Source of the DNA: Himantopus leucocephalus
Taxonomy: Eukaryota; Chordata; Aves; Charadriiformes; Recurvirostridae
NCBI GenBank assembly: GCA_003993805.1
Contig: RSEF01000001.1
Span: forward strand, 59,856,300-59,920,299
Direction of reading: 5' to 3'
Length of the DNA stretch: 64,000 bases
The notes beneath the pieces were generated by a model. The model saw only the letters and a program-made list of their open reading frames with translations. It was not told where the DNA came from and searched no databases. The translations under genes were made by a program, and so were the position numbers. Shown here one piece after another: positions 1-13,200 of this stretch (within the stretch, counting starts at the first letter, position 1; every line of letters starts with the position of its first letter).

Positions 1-262
1 CCAGTTCCCTCAGGACCTGCAGATGTATCTCATCAGGTCCCATTGACTTGTGCACTTTCAGATTCCTCAGATGGTCTTGAACCTGATCTTCACCTACAGT
101 GGGTGGTTCTTCATTCTCCCAGTCTCTGCCTGTGCCTTCTGCGACTTGGGCAGTGTGGCTAGAGCACGTGCTGGTGAAGACTGAGGCAAAAAAGTCATTG
201 AGTACCTCAGCCTTCTCCATATCCTGGGTGACCAGGTCTCCCGTTTCCTTTATTGGAAGAAC
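1..262 (-). mobile_element. CR1 LINE fragment, antisense, cut by window edge
   Basis: Read on the minus strand, this stretch matches the avian CR1 ORF2 between endonuclease and reverse transcriptase. It carries the typical order of a '[21 protein letters not shown]' type segment followed by a '[10 protein letters not shown]' type segment, recognised from memory. The frame is interrupted, so it is a dead copy. The similarity fades near 258-265 into AT-rich unique sequence. The rest of the element, if present, lies outside the window. CR1 is the dominant LINE family of birds and is also found in other sauropsids, so this is one of the clues to the host clade. Confidence 0.85.
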
Positions 263-3200
263 TGTTTGATATTTTTTAAGCTATATTTATACAAGAGGTA
301 TTAATTTTGTTTTACCACATAATAAAAAGAACCTATAGGAGGAATCCACGAGAAAGTACTCAGAATGTGGCAAAAAATACCAGATGACAACTTCAGTTAG
401 GAAGAAGCTTTAAGGGCAAGAGAATGACTTCTAGCAAAAATAACAGACAACTTAACAGTGACAAAATCCAACAACTCAAAAGGTTCTTTTTTTTAGAGGT
501 ATGATTGCATTTTTAGGTTTTAGGTTAGTGAGTTTTAAGTTGCCCTTCATTTTCACTTTAAGTCACTGTGGAGAAAATTCAACCAAGTGGGAAATACAAC
601 ACTAATAAACCCAACAATAATAAATAAATAAACCCAAGCAAGAACATTTTGACATTCCAGTACTTTTCTGACAGCCAAATTTTTATTTAAAAAGCCTCCA
701 GCAAGTTAATACAAGGCCGATCGTCCTGTGTTTAAGAAAAAAATAAAAAAGACCTTTTAGTACACAACAAGAGATCATGAGATATTCTTATGTCCCAATT
801 ATTTTGTAATTAACATTGTCTTGAAAAAGTTCAGTGTGGCTAAGCCCAAGTATTTTACCTTTTAAATTTGTTACTAAACCACTCTGCATCTGTTTCTTCA
901 CTGGCAATTTCCTGAAGATACACATCATTTATTGAGAAATTTATTACCACTATTACCACTTGCATTCATTAACCCATGAGTCCTCCACTTTCTAGGAAGA
1001 CCTAAAATAAGTATTACATTGACAAAAATCCCAAGGTTAGAGCTGAGAAAAAAAAAAAAATTGAGAAAAGAAATTGATTCATCCTGAGGGTAAGCCTTTT
1101 TAAACAGTATAGAAATTTTTCTTTTCCAGAAAGTATTTCCATTTCTAAACATTTGAAAGGGTCAAATATTTTCATTCATTTAAACTAAGTCAGTAACATG
1201 ACTACACAAAAATCAGCCCACACACTTCAGATTATCTGCATAGTTCATTTACTGAAGACATCCCATATTCATTACGTTCCAGAGTGATGTTCAGATAGAT
1301 TTCTTCCAACAGGTCAACATATTCCCAAGGAGGAAACATGAAATATTCTTTACATTTCTTCATCAGTTTCTAAAAATACTGAAATGTATTGGATAAAACT
1401 TAATGGGACACATGTTCATAAAACTTTATGTGTGTAATTTGGAGATCAAGCACACTGCTTCTAAGAAGTATCGCGGGAGTTAAAACTGTGCACTAATTAC
1501 TCAACTTCTACTGCAATAACAATGCTACCACAGTATTACTTTGCATTTTTATTGGGAAAAGACATCTTCCAAACCAAGCTACTTCTAGAGCAATTATCTC
1601 TGAAGTAATGGAAAGACAACTGTATTCAGGAAGTAAGTTACATAGTCAACAAACTTGATGAAAACCAGGTTGTTTCACGGCCACCACATGAATACCTCTA
1701 ATGATTCAAAATAAACTGCAAGAAAAATAGTTAAAACCAAAAGAGCCTTTATAACTTTAAGGCCGTCCAGTATATCAGGTGCTGTTTTTACAACTAGGTT
1801 CACAACTTTCTCATATCAAAGAGTAAATGGGACAATGGGAGACAAGCTCTTCCTTCCAACAGATTCCTGATCGATGCTTAGAATTGACCGAATTCTTAGA
1901 CCTTTGGAAAAGGATCTTCATTTAATAGATTCCAATTGTCAATCAGGTCACATTTTATTAAAATTACTTTTTTCTTTTGATGTCTGATAGACTCTTTAGC
2001 TCGATGTTAAGCACAAGAATTCATGGTGCAGATGACACTTGCTTGTATCTCAAAATACCAATAGTTTAGCGTAGCAGAAACAAATTTAACAAGCTATAAA
2101 AACATGTTTTTGTCACTACTTCTACATCACTGAACTCTGCACTTACCACTGAACTGTATCAATCTTTATGGTACAATTTTCTTATTAAAACCAGAAGTGA
2201 AGTTAGATCTAGTTTGTTATGGTGGACATACAAGGTAGCAAAGAGAGAGGACAACTCAGAGAAAAAAATGACTGGTAGGTGTTCAACCTAAAGATATCTG
2301 CTCTGTAAATAAATGAGTTAGTTAATACAGCAAAGTCACCACAGAGTAAGTTTGATCAGAAGACAGCTGAGCAGCAGAAGATTTACTTCATGATTAGTAA
2401 ATTTATTTTTAAAAACTATTATTAAATCAGAGAGGAATAGAGTAGATTTAGGAATTTTCCCCAAATCCTCTTATCACCCTTAAAGGTAATAGATAATATT
2501 AGCATATTTTATAAAAGTCACATTACAGGAAGGTACTTAATCTACAGTGAAAAGTAACCTACGTGAAAATGCCTTAATTCAGCTTTAATTCATTATAGTA
2601 AAATTTCCTCAAGTGTTTTGGTTACATTTACCATGTTTGTGCTCTTTGAACATTGTTAAGTTTACATTTTTAAAAAGTTTAGGGAATGTCTTAATATATT
2701 TTCATAGATTTCTTCCTGCTGGCTGTGCTTTAAGTTTCTGTATTTGAAAAAAAGTGCCCTTATATGAAAAAGGAATTTTAAAAATCCTCTTTTTCTTCAC
2801 CAGAAAGGTATCATGCAATTCCTTTTCGAGTGACATTTTAAGCCTTCCTAGTGAAATTCTTGAAGTCCCAAATGAATCACTAAATCACAGATTATGTTGT
2901 CAAATAGGGATATATTTTTTTCTTGCTAGAAATATTTCTGTTAGTGAAATTACTTTCTGGTATTTCTTTTGCCCTGCGTAGGAACTGTTTATAATCAGAG
3001 AAGTTGTAATCATTCCATCCTATTAGGCTATTACTACGCAAGGAAAACTATTAATCTAGTCAATTACCCAGAAAAATTAACATAAATTTTATTGTCTCAA
3101 AAGTTTCGTCCATTTAGTAAGGTGACCTCTTGTAAATACATTTTCCAGCAATGATTTAAAAATAAAATGAACAAATAAAATTATTTCCCCCCCATTGCTA

Positions 3201-6150
3201 ACCATTTCTTATGATCACATTTTGATTTCTTTAAAAGTCAGTAGTTTTCTGCAGACACAAATTTCATTTTCATACTGAGAACTATACCTCTTTAGTGCAT
3301 CACTTTCCTTTTTTCCTTTTATCATTTCCATTTGTGACTCTACAATGTCTCCATTAGCAATTATTAAATCATATGAAGAGAGTATTTGGGAGATATTCAA
3401 GGTGTTAAGTCTTGTTTTTCTAACACAATTTGACATATAGAAAGAAGGATCATGTAATCAGCTTACTAGTGATACGTCATTTGTAGGTTGGGAGCTGTCC
3501 TATGAGAGTTACCTGGAGATAAGAAAATGTAACGTTATATGCATACTTCAAGCCTTAAGTTCAGTGGAGAATTGAGAACGTCAAGAAGAAATTCTCTGTT
3601 GCACATAAAATACTCTCTTTTTTATTACTTCTGTAAAGTGCGTTGGAATCTATTGGTTTTTTTCTCTGTGTTTATCCTCACAATGCCTGAACATATTAGC
3701 ATATGCCTCAGACAGGAAAGTGAACTACATGGACATCTACTTTTCTGTGGTGTTACAATTTTAGTATCTTGTAAATTTAACTCCAGTGTAGTATTTGCTT
3801 TACACATCACTTTCATAGCAAAAAAAAAAAAATTACAAATAAAGAAAAGCTGCTGAAAAATAGTAGTTCCGAAAACAAAATTAACTGATTTTTTTGTTTG
3901 TTTGCTTTTTAATAGTTTGCTTTGTAGCAAAGAAAGTTCACTTCTGTCATTGTTGTAAAGCTTTGGTGAAGAACGGTATCACATTCTGTCTTTGCAAAAA
4001 GAATTCATATACCAAGTTAAATAGAATAAGCAATTCTATATAAAACTTTGAATGCATTCGCTTCCTGTCACTTTTCAAATGTGTTTAATTTATTAATAAT
4101 TAAAAAAAAAAACCAAACAAAAAAAAACACCTACAAAAAATGCCTTTCTAAACAGCATTTGAAATATTTATGAGTAATTCTTCAGAAATAGCCATTGGTC
4201 TATTGGGCCTTGCAGAAACTTTCCCATGCTATTTAAGTGTGAGATTTCAATGGCAACTTTCATGTTTCTGTATTTCGTTACAGAACTGGGTCTCTGAACT
4301 TCTTCCAGAAGTTCTTCTGTCCTCGTGCACAATGTATAACCTCTGGACAGCTGGATTCTTCAGTGTTTGAAAGAACAGTAGTATGTTTACAAGTAGACTT
4401 ATAAACACCTCAGAGATTGTCAGCAATCTACATTGTCTGGGGATAATCACAATCAACTGCATCCGATCTCTTTTAGTAGTAGTCGAAGAGGTCCCCTCAG
4501 TTGCTGTTTAACTGTGTCCTGTCACCAAATGGAGATAGATATTAGGCCTGACAAAGAGGATTTTTTTTGAGGTACTCAGATTTTCAGTACTATCTTTTCC
4601 TCAGAGATCCAGAAAGATTTTTGTAATCATTTGTTTCTTGGTGCATTTCTGTATTTTCTATTTATTAAAAAAAAAAAACAAACCCAAGGCAATAGCAGTA
4701 AGTTGGTATCTAAATGCAGACTTGACAAATATATATTTTTCAGGCTAACAAAACCTTCTTCATTCTCCCTTTAGGTGCACACTGCAGTGGACAAAATACT
4801 ATGTTGCTGAAACAGCTTCCATAATAAATTAAGTTTGGAATAACACCAATTGTTATCTGAAGAGGTGGCTGTACTAATACCCAGTCTTCTGAAAACATGC
4901 ATCTTTTAGCCACAAAGCATTCACTCCTGATTGACTCTCAAAGGATGTATATGCATGGGTCCTGCAAAAGGGCTCACCAGCAGTGAAATTGCAAGTTAAA
5001 CAATAGGCATGGCTAGCAACTGCCCACTTCTGCATAGTTCTAGTGTTTTCTTTCTGAAATCCCTTGTCCTCTGACTGTACGTAAAAGCACAGAAGACTCA
5101 ATTAAAATTCAGCTCTCCCTTTTTTCCAAGACAGAACGTTGCAGTATTGTACTGCAGCTCGATAGAGCTAGCTATGAAAGTTTAAGAAATGACTGTTGCA
5201 GGTGTCTGCCGTGCTTTCTCTTAGAAATTGTCATGCCTGTAGCAAAGATGGCAGAGCAAGATGTATGTTCAAATTTTAGCAGTTGAAGTTCCCAGGCTAG
5301 CACAGCTGCTTAAACCACTGTTGCAGATGTGTTTGCACAAATTTATGGGCACATATAAACATTTCCTTCTTCCATCTTGGCTGTGCCACGGAAGCATGTA
5401 GCAGGGAGGTCAGGCAAACCGCTGGGAATGGCAGCATCTTAAAACACTGCCCCTCAATCCACCACGCACATTTGAGAGGACTTTTACAATGGCTGTGTCA
5501 TAGGTACTGTTTCACGACGTACAAGAACAGAGCACCTGTCCTGTTGGTCAGCCTGGTCTGTATGTAACTGACAAAAACTTCATTTGTATTTCGCTTACAC
5601 TTGAAGGAGATAAATCAGGATGCCATTTTTCACGCTTTCAGTAGGAAGAATGTGAACTTTATTGGCCTTAATAAGGAGAGAATGAGAGTCTCCATTACAG
5701 GGTTAGTAGGTGACTGGTGCTTGAATCTCAGCACTAGGCGGTATATAAGCATTTCTGCTGAAAACTCTTATGCGTGTCCTTCTATGCTCTTCTACCTTCT
5801 TGTGTACCTGAGCGTACAGCCACCAGTCTCTCCGCTAGACCTGACCCGTGACTTGTGGGACAGACCAGCTGTTGGCAATGATCGTTCTGGTCTTTGCCTA
5901 AGGTACAAAGGGCTTCAAGTTCTGGCTCAGATTAAAGCAGGTCCCGTGTTTTGCTCCCTCTCCCATCTGCACCCCTGAGGCAGAGCTGGAGGCTGAGTGG
6001 GAAACGGCCACTTGTGGTTTCGACCTGCAGCTCACCCAGAATAGGCCATGTGTGTGTGTGCGTGTGTGTATGTGCACCCGAGATCCACTTAAAGCACAGC
6101 CCACGGTACCGTATAGTTTATTGGCACTCTTGAAACTCAAAGCTGGTTCT
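263..6150. other. Upstream flank, no gene recognised
   Basis: This is AT-rich, CpG-poor sequence with many short A and T runs. The open frames here, the longest about 125 codons at 5601-5978, show no recognisable domain, are not flanked by convincing splice sites, and overlap frames on the other strand. I saw no repeat I can name and no RNA gene. A short TG-rich run lies at 6048-6075 just before the CpG island. In mammals the region upstream of ATF7IP is also gene-poor, which is known from memory and not shown here. Confidence 0.6.
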
Positions 6151-6768
6151 TAAAAAAACAAACCACCCAAACCACTGCGTTTTGGCCAGGCGCAGCCTGT
6201 CTGTGGGGAAAACTTGAAGTTACCCCGCGCACAGCCCAGAACGTGGGCGAGAGGAGCACCAGGGCAAGCCGCAGCGAGCGATGCAGGAAGCTTGATAAGG
6301 CGGGTTATTTTCGGAGGCGCCCAGCGGACCTCGGACAGGCTTTCGAAGGTGTCGGCGAGGCTCCAGGGCCAGGCAGCCCCCAGCCGCTGTGGCGGGAAGC
6401 TGAGGGAGGGAAGGGCGGGTGGAACGGCCGCCTCCGGCCCCGCCACAGCGCCCTCTGACAGCGACGGCGGCAGCGCGCCTCGCGGGCCCGGCACGTTAAC
6501 GCCAATAACCGTCCACCACCCCCCGCCAAGGGGCGGGGCCACGTGCTCATTTAAATAACCCGGCGGCTCATTTGCATGCTGCCAAGGTGGCCGGCCCTGG
6601 GATTGGCCGGCTCCGAGGCAGCCCCCACTGCCGGCCCCTGTGCCCACGGAGGGGGCGGGGTCAGCCGGGAGAGGGGAGGGGACACGGGGCTTATTTGCAT
6701 AACGGCCCAGCGCGTGCGACGGCGGGAGGCGGCGTTGGTGCCGGGAGCGGGTTCCGATTTTGAATCTA

Positions 6769-6801
6769 CGGCGGCGGCGGCGGCGGCGGCGGCAGCAGCA
6801 G
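6769..6801 (+). repeat. Triplet repeat: eight CGG then three CAG
   Basis: Eight uninterrupted CGG units (6769-6792) are followed directly by three CAG units (6793-6801). The tract lies in the CpG island, in or just upstream of the probable 5' UTR. Length polymorphism is common for such tracts, but one sequence cannot show it. Confidence 0.9.
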
Positions 6802-6965
6802 CGTCGGGACAGGCGGGAGCGGCGGCGGCTGCCGCCGAGCGCAGAGACAGGAGCCGCCGCGGGACGCAGGGGCGCAGGGGCGCAGGTACCGCACCTCCCT
6901 TCCGGGGCGCGCGCGGCCGAGCAGCGGCAGCAGCACTCTCTGCGGAACGCTGCGCCGCGCGCTGC

Positions 6966-6989
6966 TGGCGGCGGCGGCGGCAGCAGCAG
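6966..6989 (+). repeat. Triplet repeat: TGG, four CGG, three CAG
   Basis: A shorter tract with the same order as the one about 200 bases upstream: one TGG and four CGG units (6966-6980), then three CAG units (6981-6989). It is probably inside the 5' UTR of exon 1. Confidence 0.85.
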
Positions 6990-7130
6990 TGCGCATGCTC
7001 CGGGGCTGCAGCTTTGCACACGCGCCGCTGCGCGCACCCGCCCACCCACCCACGCTCGCTCACAAGCGCGGCGCAGCTCGGCGCGCGCTGCATGGGAGCA
7101 CGTGACGCGGCTCCAGTGCAGGCGGCAGGC

Positions 7131-7140
7131 GCGCATGCGC
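7131..7140. promoter_or_regulatory. NRF1-type palindrome
   Basis: GCGCATGCGC is the full palindromic NRF1 consensus. A related half-match, GCGCATGCTC, lies at 6991-7000. NRF1 sites are typical of CpG-island housekeeping promoters near the start site. Confidence 0.7.
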
Positions 7141-7253
7141 GGTGGGGTTTTCGCGCAGAGGTGGCAGCAGGTGGGGAGCGGGGTGCGGGGAGGCGCCTTC
7201 CTCCGCCCCCCGACGTGTGGAGGGATCCCCGCGGCGGCCGCTGCGGGTCACCG

Positions 7254-10200
7254 GTAGGTCTGGCGTGGGGCAGGGTGCAGGTGGGGTGTTCTGCTGTGTC
7301 CTGAAGGCAGTTGTCAGACTGCACTTCGGTGAGGTGAGGTGGAGGCGCCTCCTAGACCGCAGCGGGCGGGTGTTTGGGTGGGACAGCGGGGCGTCGGGCC
7401 GCTCGGTGCCTCGAAAGCGTTTCCTCATTCTCTGCCCAAAGTGGAGGTGTTGTGACCTGGGTGGTGCGGTATGCAACCGGTGGGTGTTGAGTGTCGCGGC
7501 GGATGGGCCGCAGAAGCAACGAGAAGAAAACCGATTTGCTTGTTATTGAGCTCAATAGCGCACTGATGAACTTCAGATTGAAGTTTCTGAAGTGTGCTGA
7601 TTTACAAGAAACGTGGGTGTTTCGGGGGGGAAGGCCTAGTTTTGCATTATTTATGTGATGTCATCAGTAAAGAAGGCCAGAGTGGCTACTCCAGGTTGTA
7701 GTGGAGGCCCATGTTAAACAAAGTGGCGACAGTTAACAGTTTTAAGAAGTATATTTGTGTAAAGAAAGGTGCATTTGAACTTAAAATTTTTTTTGAACCT
7801 AAGCATTTAAAATACTGAAACTGTGTTCATAGTTAAGCATTTCAAATTCTAATTCTGATGTGACACTGGGGCCTGTTAGAGGTCCTCAAGTAGCTTTTTG
7901 TTTTAACGGCTGTATATCCTCTTTAGATCTCCTGATTTTTGACAGATACCCAGTGGAAATGCATACATTAGAATATTTTGTTGCATAATACTAATATTGT
8001 AATAAATCTACATATTGTAATGTTGGTGTGACCCTTACCACAGATAGACTTGTTGGATGGAAAAATTAGATGGAATTGTTGATGGAAAAATATTCCCTTA
8101 AAATAAAGGGGTGAACAGTTCAGCTCATCTAGGCAACAGTCAAAGAGCTTAAAACTGCAGCCTTCATGCAGTTGCAGAAAAATAACACTTGTATATCTAG
8201 ACAGCTTGTTTAACGTGCTGTCTAATTGGCGGTAGTAAGAGTATGTTAATAAATATGTTTGGTCAATATCTCAAGATTATATAACCAAATACAGTATTTT
8301 ATTAAGAAGTTTACTGAAGTTTGCATCTGCAAGATCAGGATATTCTACAGGTATGCTATTTGGCTCTCTTTTGCCAGTTAAACTGTAATTTGGGCCATTA
8401 TCTGTTATACCGGTTTGTTCTAGTTACAGTTATTACAGTTATTAATATTTACTTTATGTTTGTTTTTTTAAAAATAGAAATGTGGAGAATGTACTTGGCT
8501 TTAATAAGTAAAGTATGAATTCTGTACACAAACAACAGGTATCAATGTAAGAAATAAGTGTATTTTTCTGATTAGGTACTGGTTTGTGCAGTCCTACAGG
8601 AAGGTATGAAGGACAGTAATAACTTGAATATTAAGAATTCTTTGGAGGGGAAAAAACCAAACACAAAACCCACTACTGTTTGATATGTGATCTGGGGTAG
8701 GTAATTTCTCAGTTTTCAAATCTGCGAAATGGGGCTAATGGTAGTTGTCACGTCCATCATAAATTGAATTCATTAGTGATTGCCTGAGGACTTGTGCAAT
8801 TCATGAATCATGGCAACTAAACCCACTATTTACTTCTCAACTTCAGCATTTATCTAATTATTTTATATGCTCCAGAAGTATCAAATGAAGTTCTTAAGTA
8901 CATATAATCCAGAAAGGAATTGTATTAATAATTTTGGATAGAAATGCATTTTTTATAAATGCCAAATAATTAAAATACAGAAAAACTTGTTTTGTCACTG
9001 CTTATAAGTAACTGCCCATTGTGTGTTCTTTTTCAAAGAATCTCAAGAGATCTTTTGTGTTCTCATCATTACGTTCCTAGTTTAGTAGACTTTTTACATT
9101 GCTTGGAGTAAAAGGGTTTTTATCGGCTCCAACCTTGCTACCAACTGTAAGCAGTGCTGAACTGATGCTTCCTGTGATAATGTGGAACAGTGTTGTATTT
9201 TGCTGTATGAATTAATTTAATGAGACTATCTTGACTGTTGTGTAGGCTTGAAATTGATCACACTTAACAGAATTGATTCATAGAAGCATACAATAACTTT
9301 ATATACATCAATTGAAACAGTCATTTTGATGTTCTTATTGAGGGACCTCTTAATTCTCATTTCCTATCCATTATGAAGTCTATTTTCAATAAGATGCTAA
9401 TTCGAATAGATATCCATGCATGCTGTGCTCTGCTGTGTTTGCTGATACCTCCTGGTTTTGCTTGTATTGTTATGCCCATTTCACATATTTAGAAGCTCAA
9501 TATTAACTGTAGGATGTTAGTTTTCCTGTAAAGGCTCCTTTAGTAATGCTTCCAGAATTTGGGGCATAAAGACAGGAAATGTGGTCTAATACAGGCATAT
9601 GCTTTCCCCCCTGCATGGGAGGTGATCTGGCTAGCCAAGCGACTGAACAACCTATCAATCAAAATAGTTTCATTTTAAATACTGACTTTACAGAATCTGT
9701 TGCAAACAGAAACAGGTTATATGTTAAACATTTTTTTTATCCTATTTTAGTAACTGATTCCAAATTAGTAACTAAATCCTCATTTTCATTGTGTTTGATT
9801 GTGATTTTTGGGAGAGGGCTTTTTTTTCTGTTACAAACAGACAGTATTTCCACAGTGAAAAGTAGCTGGCTAAACCAGATACTCTATTTTCCTTCCAAAA
9901 CAAGAAAAAAGTCTAATATCTTCCCATCTAGATTTTGTTTTTAATAGTGTAATTGTTAATTCAGCTTATTTGGGCATACTGTCAGGAATTGTATTTATGC
10001 CAAAAATCTCAGGGTTATTCATGAAATGTAGATAGTAAGGCCAAAAGGTACTTTACCAGTATGTTGCTCTTAAATAGTTTGCAAGTCGAATGCATTTTTT
10101 CTGTTTGCTCTCCACCTAGTGTTTTTCAATATTGTGTGCTAGTTATATGTTTATGTTACAAGTTTATTTTGGAGATTACTGAAGTGACACAGATGTACAT

Positions 10201-13200
10201 CACAGTTTTCATAAGGGATATTACATGAGGAAAACAAGTTGCAAGTTATGTAAGTTAACGATACGTGAATGTGGGGTTTTTGTTTGTTTGTCCCCAATAT
10301 ATTTTTATATAATATTTATCTTAAATGCAGTGAAATCTAAGACTGTTAATGTTTTCCAGTTAAATCTGTGGCTGGACTCTTTACTTCTTTTCGGTATGTG
10401 ACATTGCTTTGAGACATTTGCGTACACATACAAAGCAACTGGGAAGCCATAAACTGGCCAACGCAAATGGTGCTTTCATGATGTATATTTGTAGCTCTGG
10501 TATTTCAGTTATACTCATTGCACTATATGCTGTACTGCATGAAAAAATGCTCTAATCTGTTTCCATCATAACTGTAAGAAACAATGTTCATCAAGCAGCA
10601 GAGATTTATCCAAATACAGGATAAGGGTGTTGTGTGGGTTTTTTTTTTTTTAANAAAAAAAAAAAAAGAAAGAAACAAACAAACAAAAAAAGACAAAAAT
10701 GAACCCACAAACAAACAAAACCCCCAACCAAAACAAGCAAATAAAACTTGATACTTTTTTTGACAGCTCATTAAGAAGCAGAGAGAAAGTTAGGTTGTTT
10801 TCTAAAGTGATCTCTGTAGCCAGCTGTTCTTGATAAGTTGGACAGTTACAGAATGTCTTAATCTCTGAATAAAGGTTAGATGTGAATTGGGTAATACTTC
10901 ATATTTAAAATTCCTGTAGCTCAGTCTTGTTTTGGATATTAAAGCCTGGTGGCTGATCCCAAAGAAGGTAACCGTACGGTCTTCTCGCTTTGAGATTTTT
11001 CAGTCAGGAGGATCTGGAGCATAGATTTTGTCAGCCTCTTGAGTTCTGGTTATCTCTTTAAAAGCAAAATTTTGCATGATGTGGGATCTTAATTTTCATT
11101 TGCCTGAAGAGATTTTGTGTATCATTTGTAGTGTGTTTAGGTGTCTTAGCTTTTTTGTTTGCCTGAGGTTTTCTGTTACTCCNCCCCCCCCCCCCCCCTA
11201 TTTCTGTGGCAATGGGGATCAGAAAATCCTTGAGTTCTTATGGTCATATGCAACTTTAGTTGCATGTTCTGGTTTTAGTTAATATTCTAGTTCTTATCTC
11301 TGTTCTGTCTTGACTATTTGTGTGCATATATATATATGCAAAAAAAATTGCAAAGTTAGGAGTAGAATTTCGGCTACACTTGAATTTTATGTGGCTTTGT
11401 GTTTTATGTTTTCATTTGAGATTATGTTAGACAGTATTAAACAAAAAACAGAATGCTGTTAGTGAAAAAGAAATGCCTGCATGAATAAGGTTATTAAATG
11501 GCACTTAGGAATTCCACTATTAAGACAAACGTGTTTAACAAATATAAATTATCTTCTTTTGCTGAAGCAGAAAACTGCAAAACAGGTATGTGACAAAAAT
11601 GTTTAACTGTGCCACAGCCCTACAAGTTTTAACAGAAATATGGTCAGTTCTAGTATAGTAATACAATTTTATGTGGTCATTGTTTTTCAATTGTCCTATC
11701 CGTAATAATTCTTGAAAGACTTGTTGGTTTTCAGTAAATTTGACAGAGTAGTAAGTATCAAAGAGAATTAATTCCTGCAAATTTTGTGAAAACAAGCAGC
11801 TGGGGTGAGGAGAGGCTATTATTGTCCTCAGTAAGGGAACTTGGCAGTTACACATTGTTTTGGGGGGATAACTTGCTGTCAGTCAGGACATAGGTATTGT
11901 CTGTCAAAGCAGTATGGAGGCTGTCACACCAACATGCAGCTTAGGACTAGATGCGTACATGTACTCGCTTGCCCAGTGTAGTAAGACACCAATGATAACT
12001 TGAGGTTACACTGATAAAAAGTTGCAAGACAATGTTTATAAACCTGCAGGAAATGTGGTTTCATTAGTTTCATTGCTCACTCATTATCTTGTCTAGTACC
12101 ACTGGCATATACTTTGTAAAATTGCCAGTGGATTTAACAGCAAGTCTGCTCCTCCTCCACACACCCCCCTTTTTTTTTAATGATGATTCCTTGGTGGTGT
12201 AGCTGAATGTGTAATAAATAGTAACTATGTGGTATTAAATAAATGCCTCATCCTCAGTTGTATGTCAGCGTCCATCATATCACTGTGGAGGAATTCATAA
12301 CACTACGTGTATGTATGTATATTGTATAAATGCCCTTTATGTTCCTTTGGGATTTATGAGTAACTTTGAAAGAAAAAAAAAAACAAACTGTGCCCTTTAA
12401 GATGTTTTATTTTGAGCTGTGCATGTTGTGCATATTATAAATGACTAAAAACCGTACTCACGAGTTACCAACTCTTATTTCTTCCAGGAACAAACATCAA
12501 ATCAATCTTAGTAAATTAGATGGCTGTTTGCAAACTATTTTTGTAAATAACTTATTTTTGAAGATATTTAGGTAAACTAATGGAGCTTGTTTGTTGTGTG
12601 TAACTTGGATATTTTTAATACAGGAAAAATGTTTTGCTCTCCTAGATCCAATTTCTGAAAATGCTCGTAAGTAAATTCACATACTCAAAGCACAGGTTTT
12701 ATGAATGATATGACTGTGGATATGTCAGCTAGTTGTTAAAATAACCTCCACATTTGCTCCATCATTTTGTGCTGTCCTAAGCATTATCCTCCATTTCACA
12801 ATAGTGTAAAGAAATGTTATGGTAAAAAAAAAAAAAACTGTCATGAAAGAAAATTCTTTCTACCTTTGCCTCCAACTTACTGCAGTTTCCATTCCAGAAG
12901 GTCATTTTAAAAAGAAGTTGCATTCTAAGTCTTTCAAAGTGTGTTTAGTTGCAGACTAGCGCATAAACATACATGCTTGCTGACTTCAGTCAATACGTTG
13001 AAAACTTCCTTCATTGGTCCTACCGTCAAGTCACTTGGAATTATGGGAGGGCCTCAACTGTTGTGCAGACTTTGACTTTCTGGACTCTAGTATTCTCTGT
13101 CTCGTGATCATCATGGACTCTTTCTTTTCCTCAATAGTTTAAGCAGTTTTTATCTGTGAAGTTCTTGCAATCCTAAGTGAGAGCTGAGATGTTTCTTGAA

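Larger units (their letters stand above)
6720..7253 (+). other. ATF7IP: Candidate non-coding exon 1 of ATF7IP
   Basis: The coding exon at 59982 has only seven bases of 5' UTR before its ATG and is preceded by a strong splice acceptor, so an upstream non-coding exon must exist. The best candidate ends at 7253 with donor CACCG|GTAGGT. Weaker donors are CAG|GTACCG at 6885/6886 and CAG|GTGGGG at 7170/7171. The 5' end is uncertain; the stretch downstream of the octamer and GC-box cluster is the logical place. The exon would contain two CGG/CAG triplet tracts and an ATG at 7092 that stays open to the donor. The exact start and the donor used need transcript evidence. Confidence 0.55.
6200..7540 (+). 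promoter_or_regulatory. ATF7IP: CpG island, probable main ATF7IP promoter
   Basis: GC content and CpG density rise sharply over this interval against AT-rich flanks. Visible sites, in order, are a CCAAT box at 6502-6506, a GC box at 6530-6540 joined to a CACGTG E-box at 6540-6545, and an AT-rich ATTTAAAT at 6549-6556. Then come an octamer ATTTGCAT at 6570-6577, an inverted CCAAT box at 6602-6606, a GC box at 6651-6660 and a second octamer at 6693-6700. Further 3', a CACGTGAC element lies at 7099-7106 and a perfect NRF1 palindrome GCGCATGCGC at 7131-7140. There is no clear TATA box. The order suggests transcription to the right, starting after about 6720. The assignment to ATF7IP rests on orientation, on no other recognised gene in the window, and on the large first intron known for mammalian ATF7IP. 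Confidence 0.75.

Noticed and set aside
6150..7324. Long open frames on both strands (up to 328 codons) in CpG island 1
   Set aside because: Stops are rare in GC-rich DNA. The predicted proteins are Arg/Ala/Pro-rich in every frame, with triplet repeats and no domain. Several frames overlap, and none is preferred.
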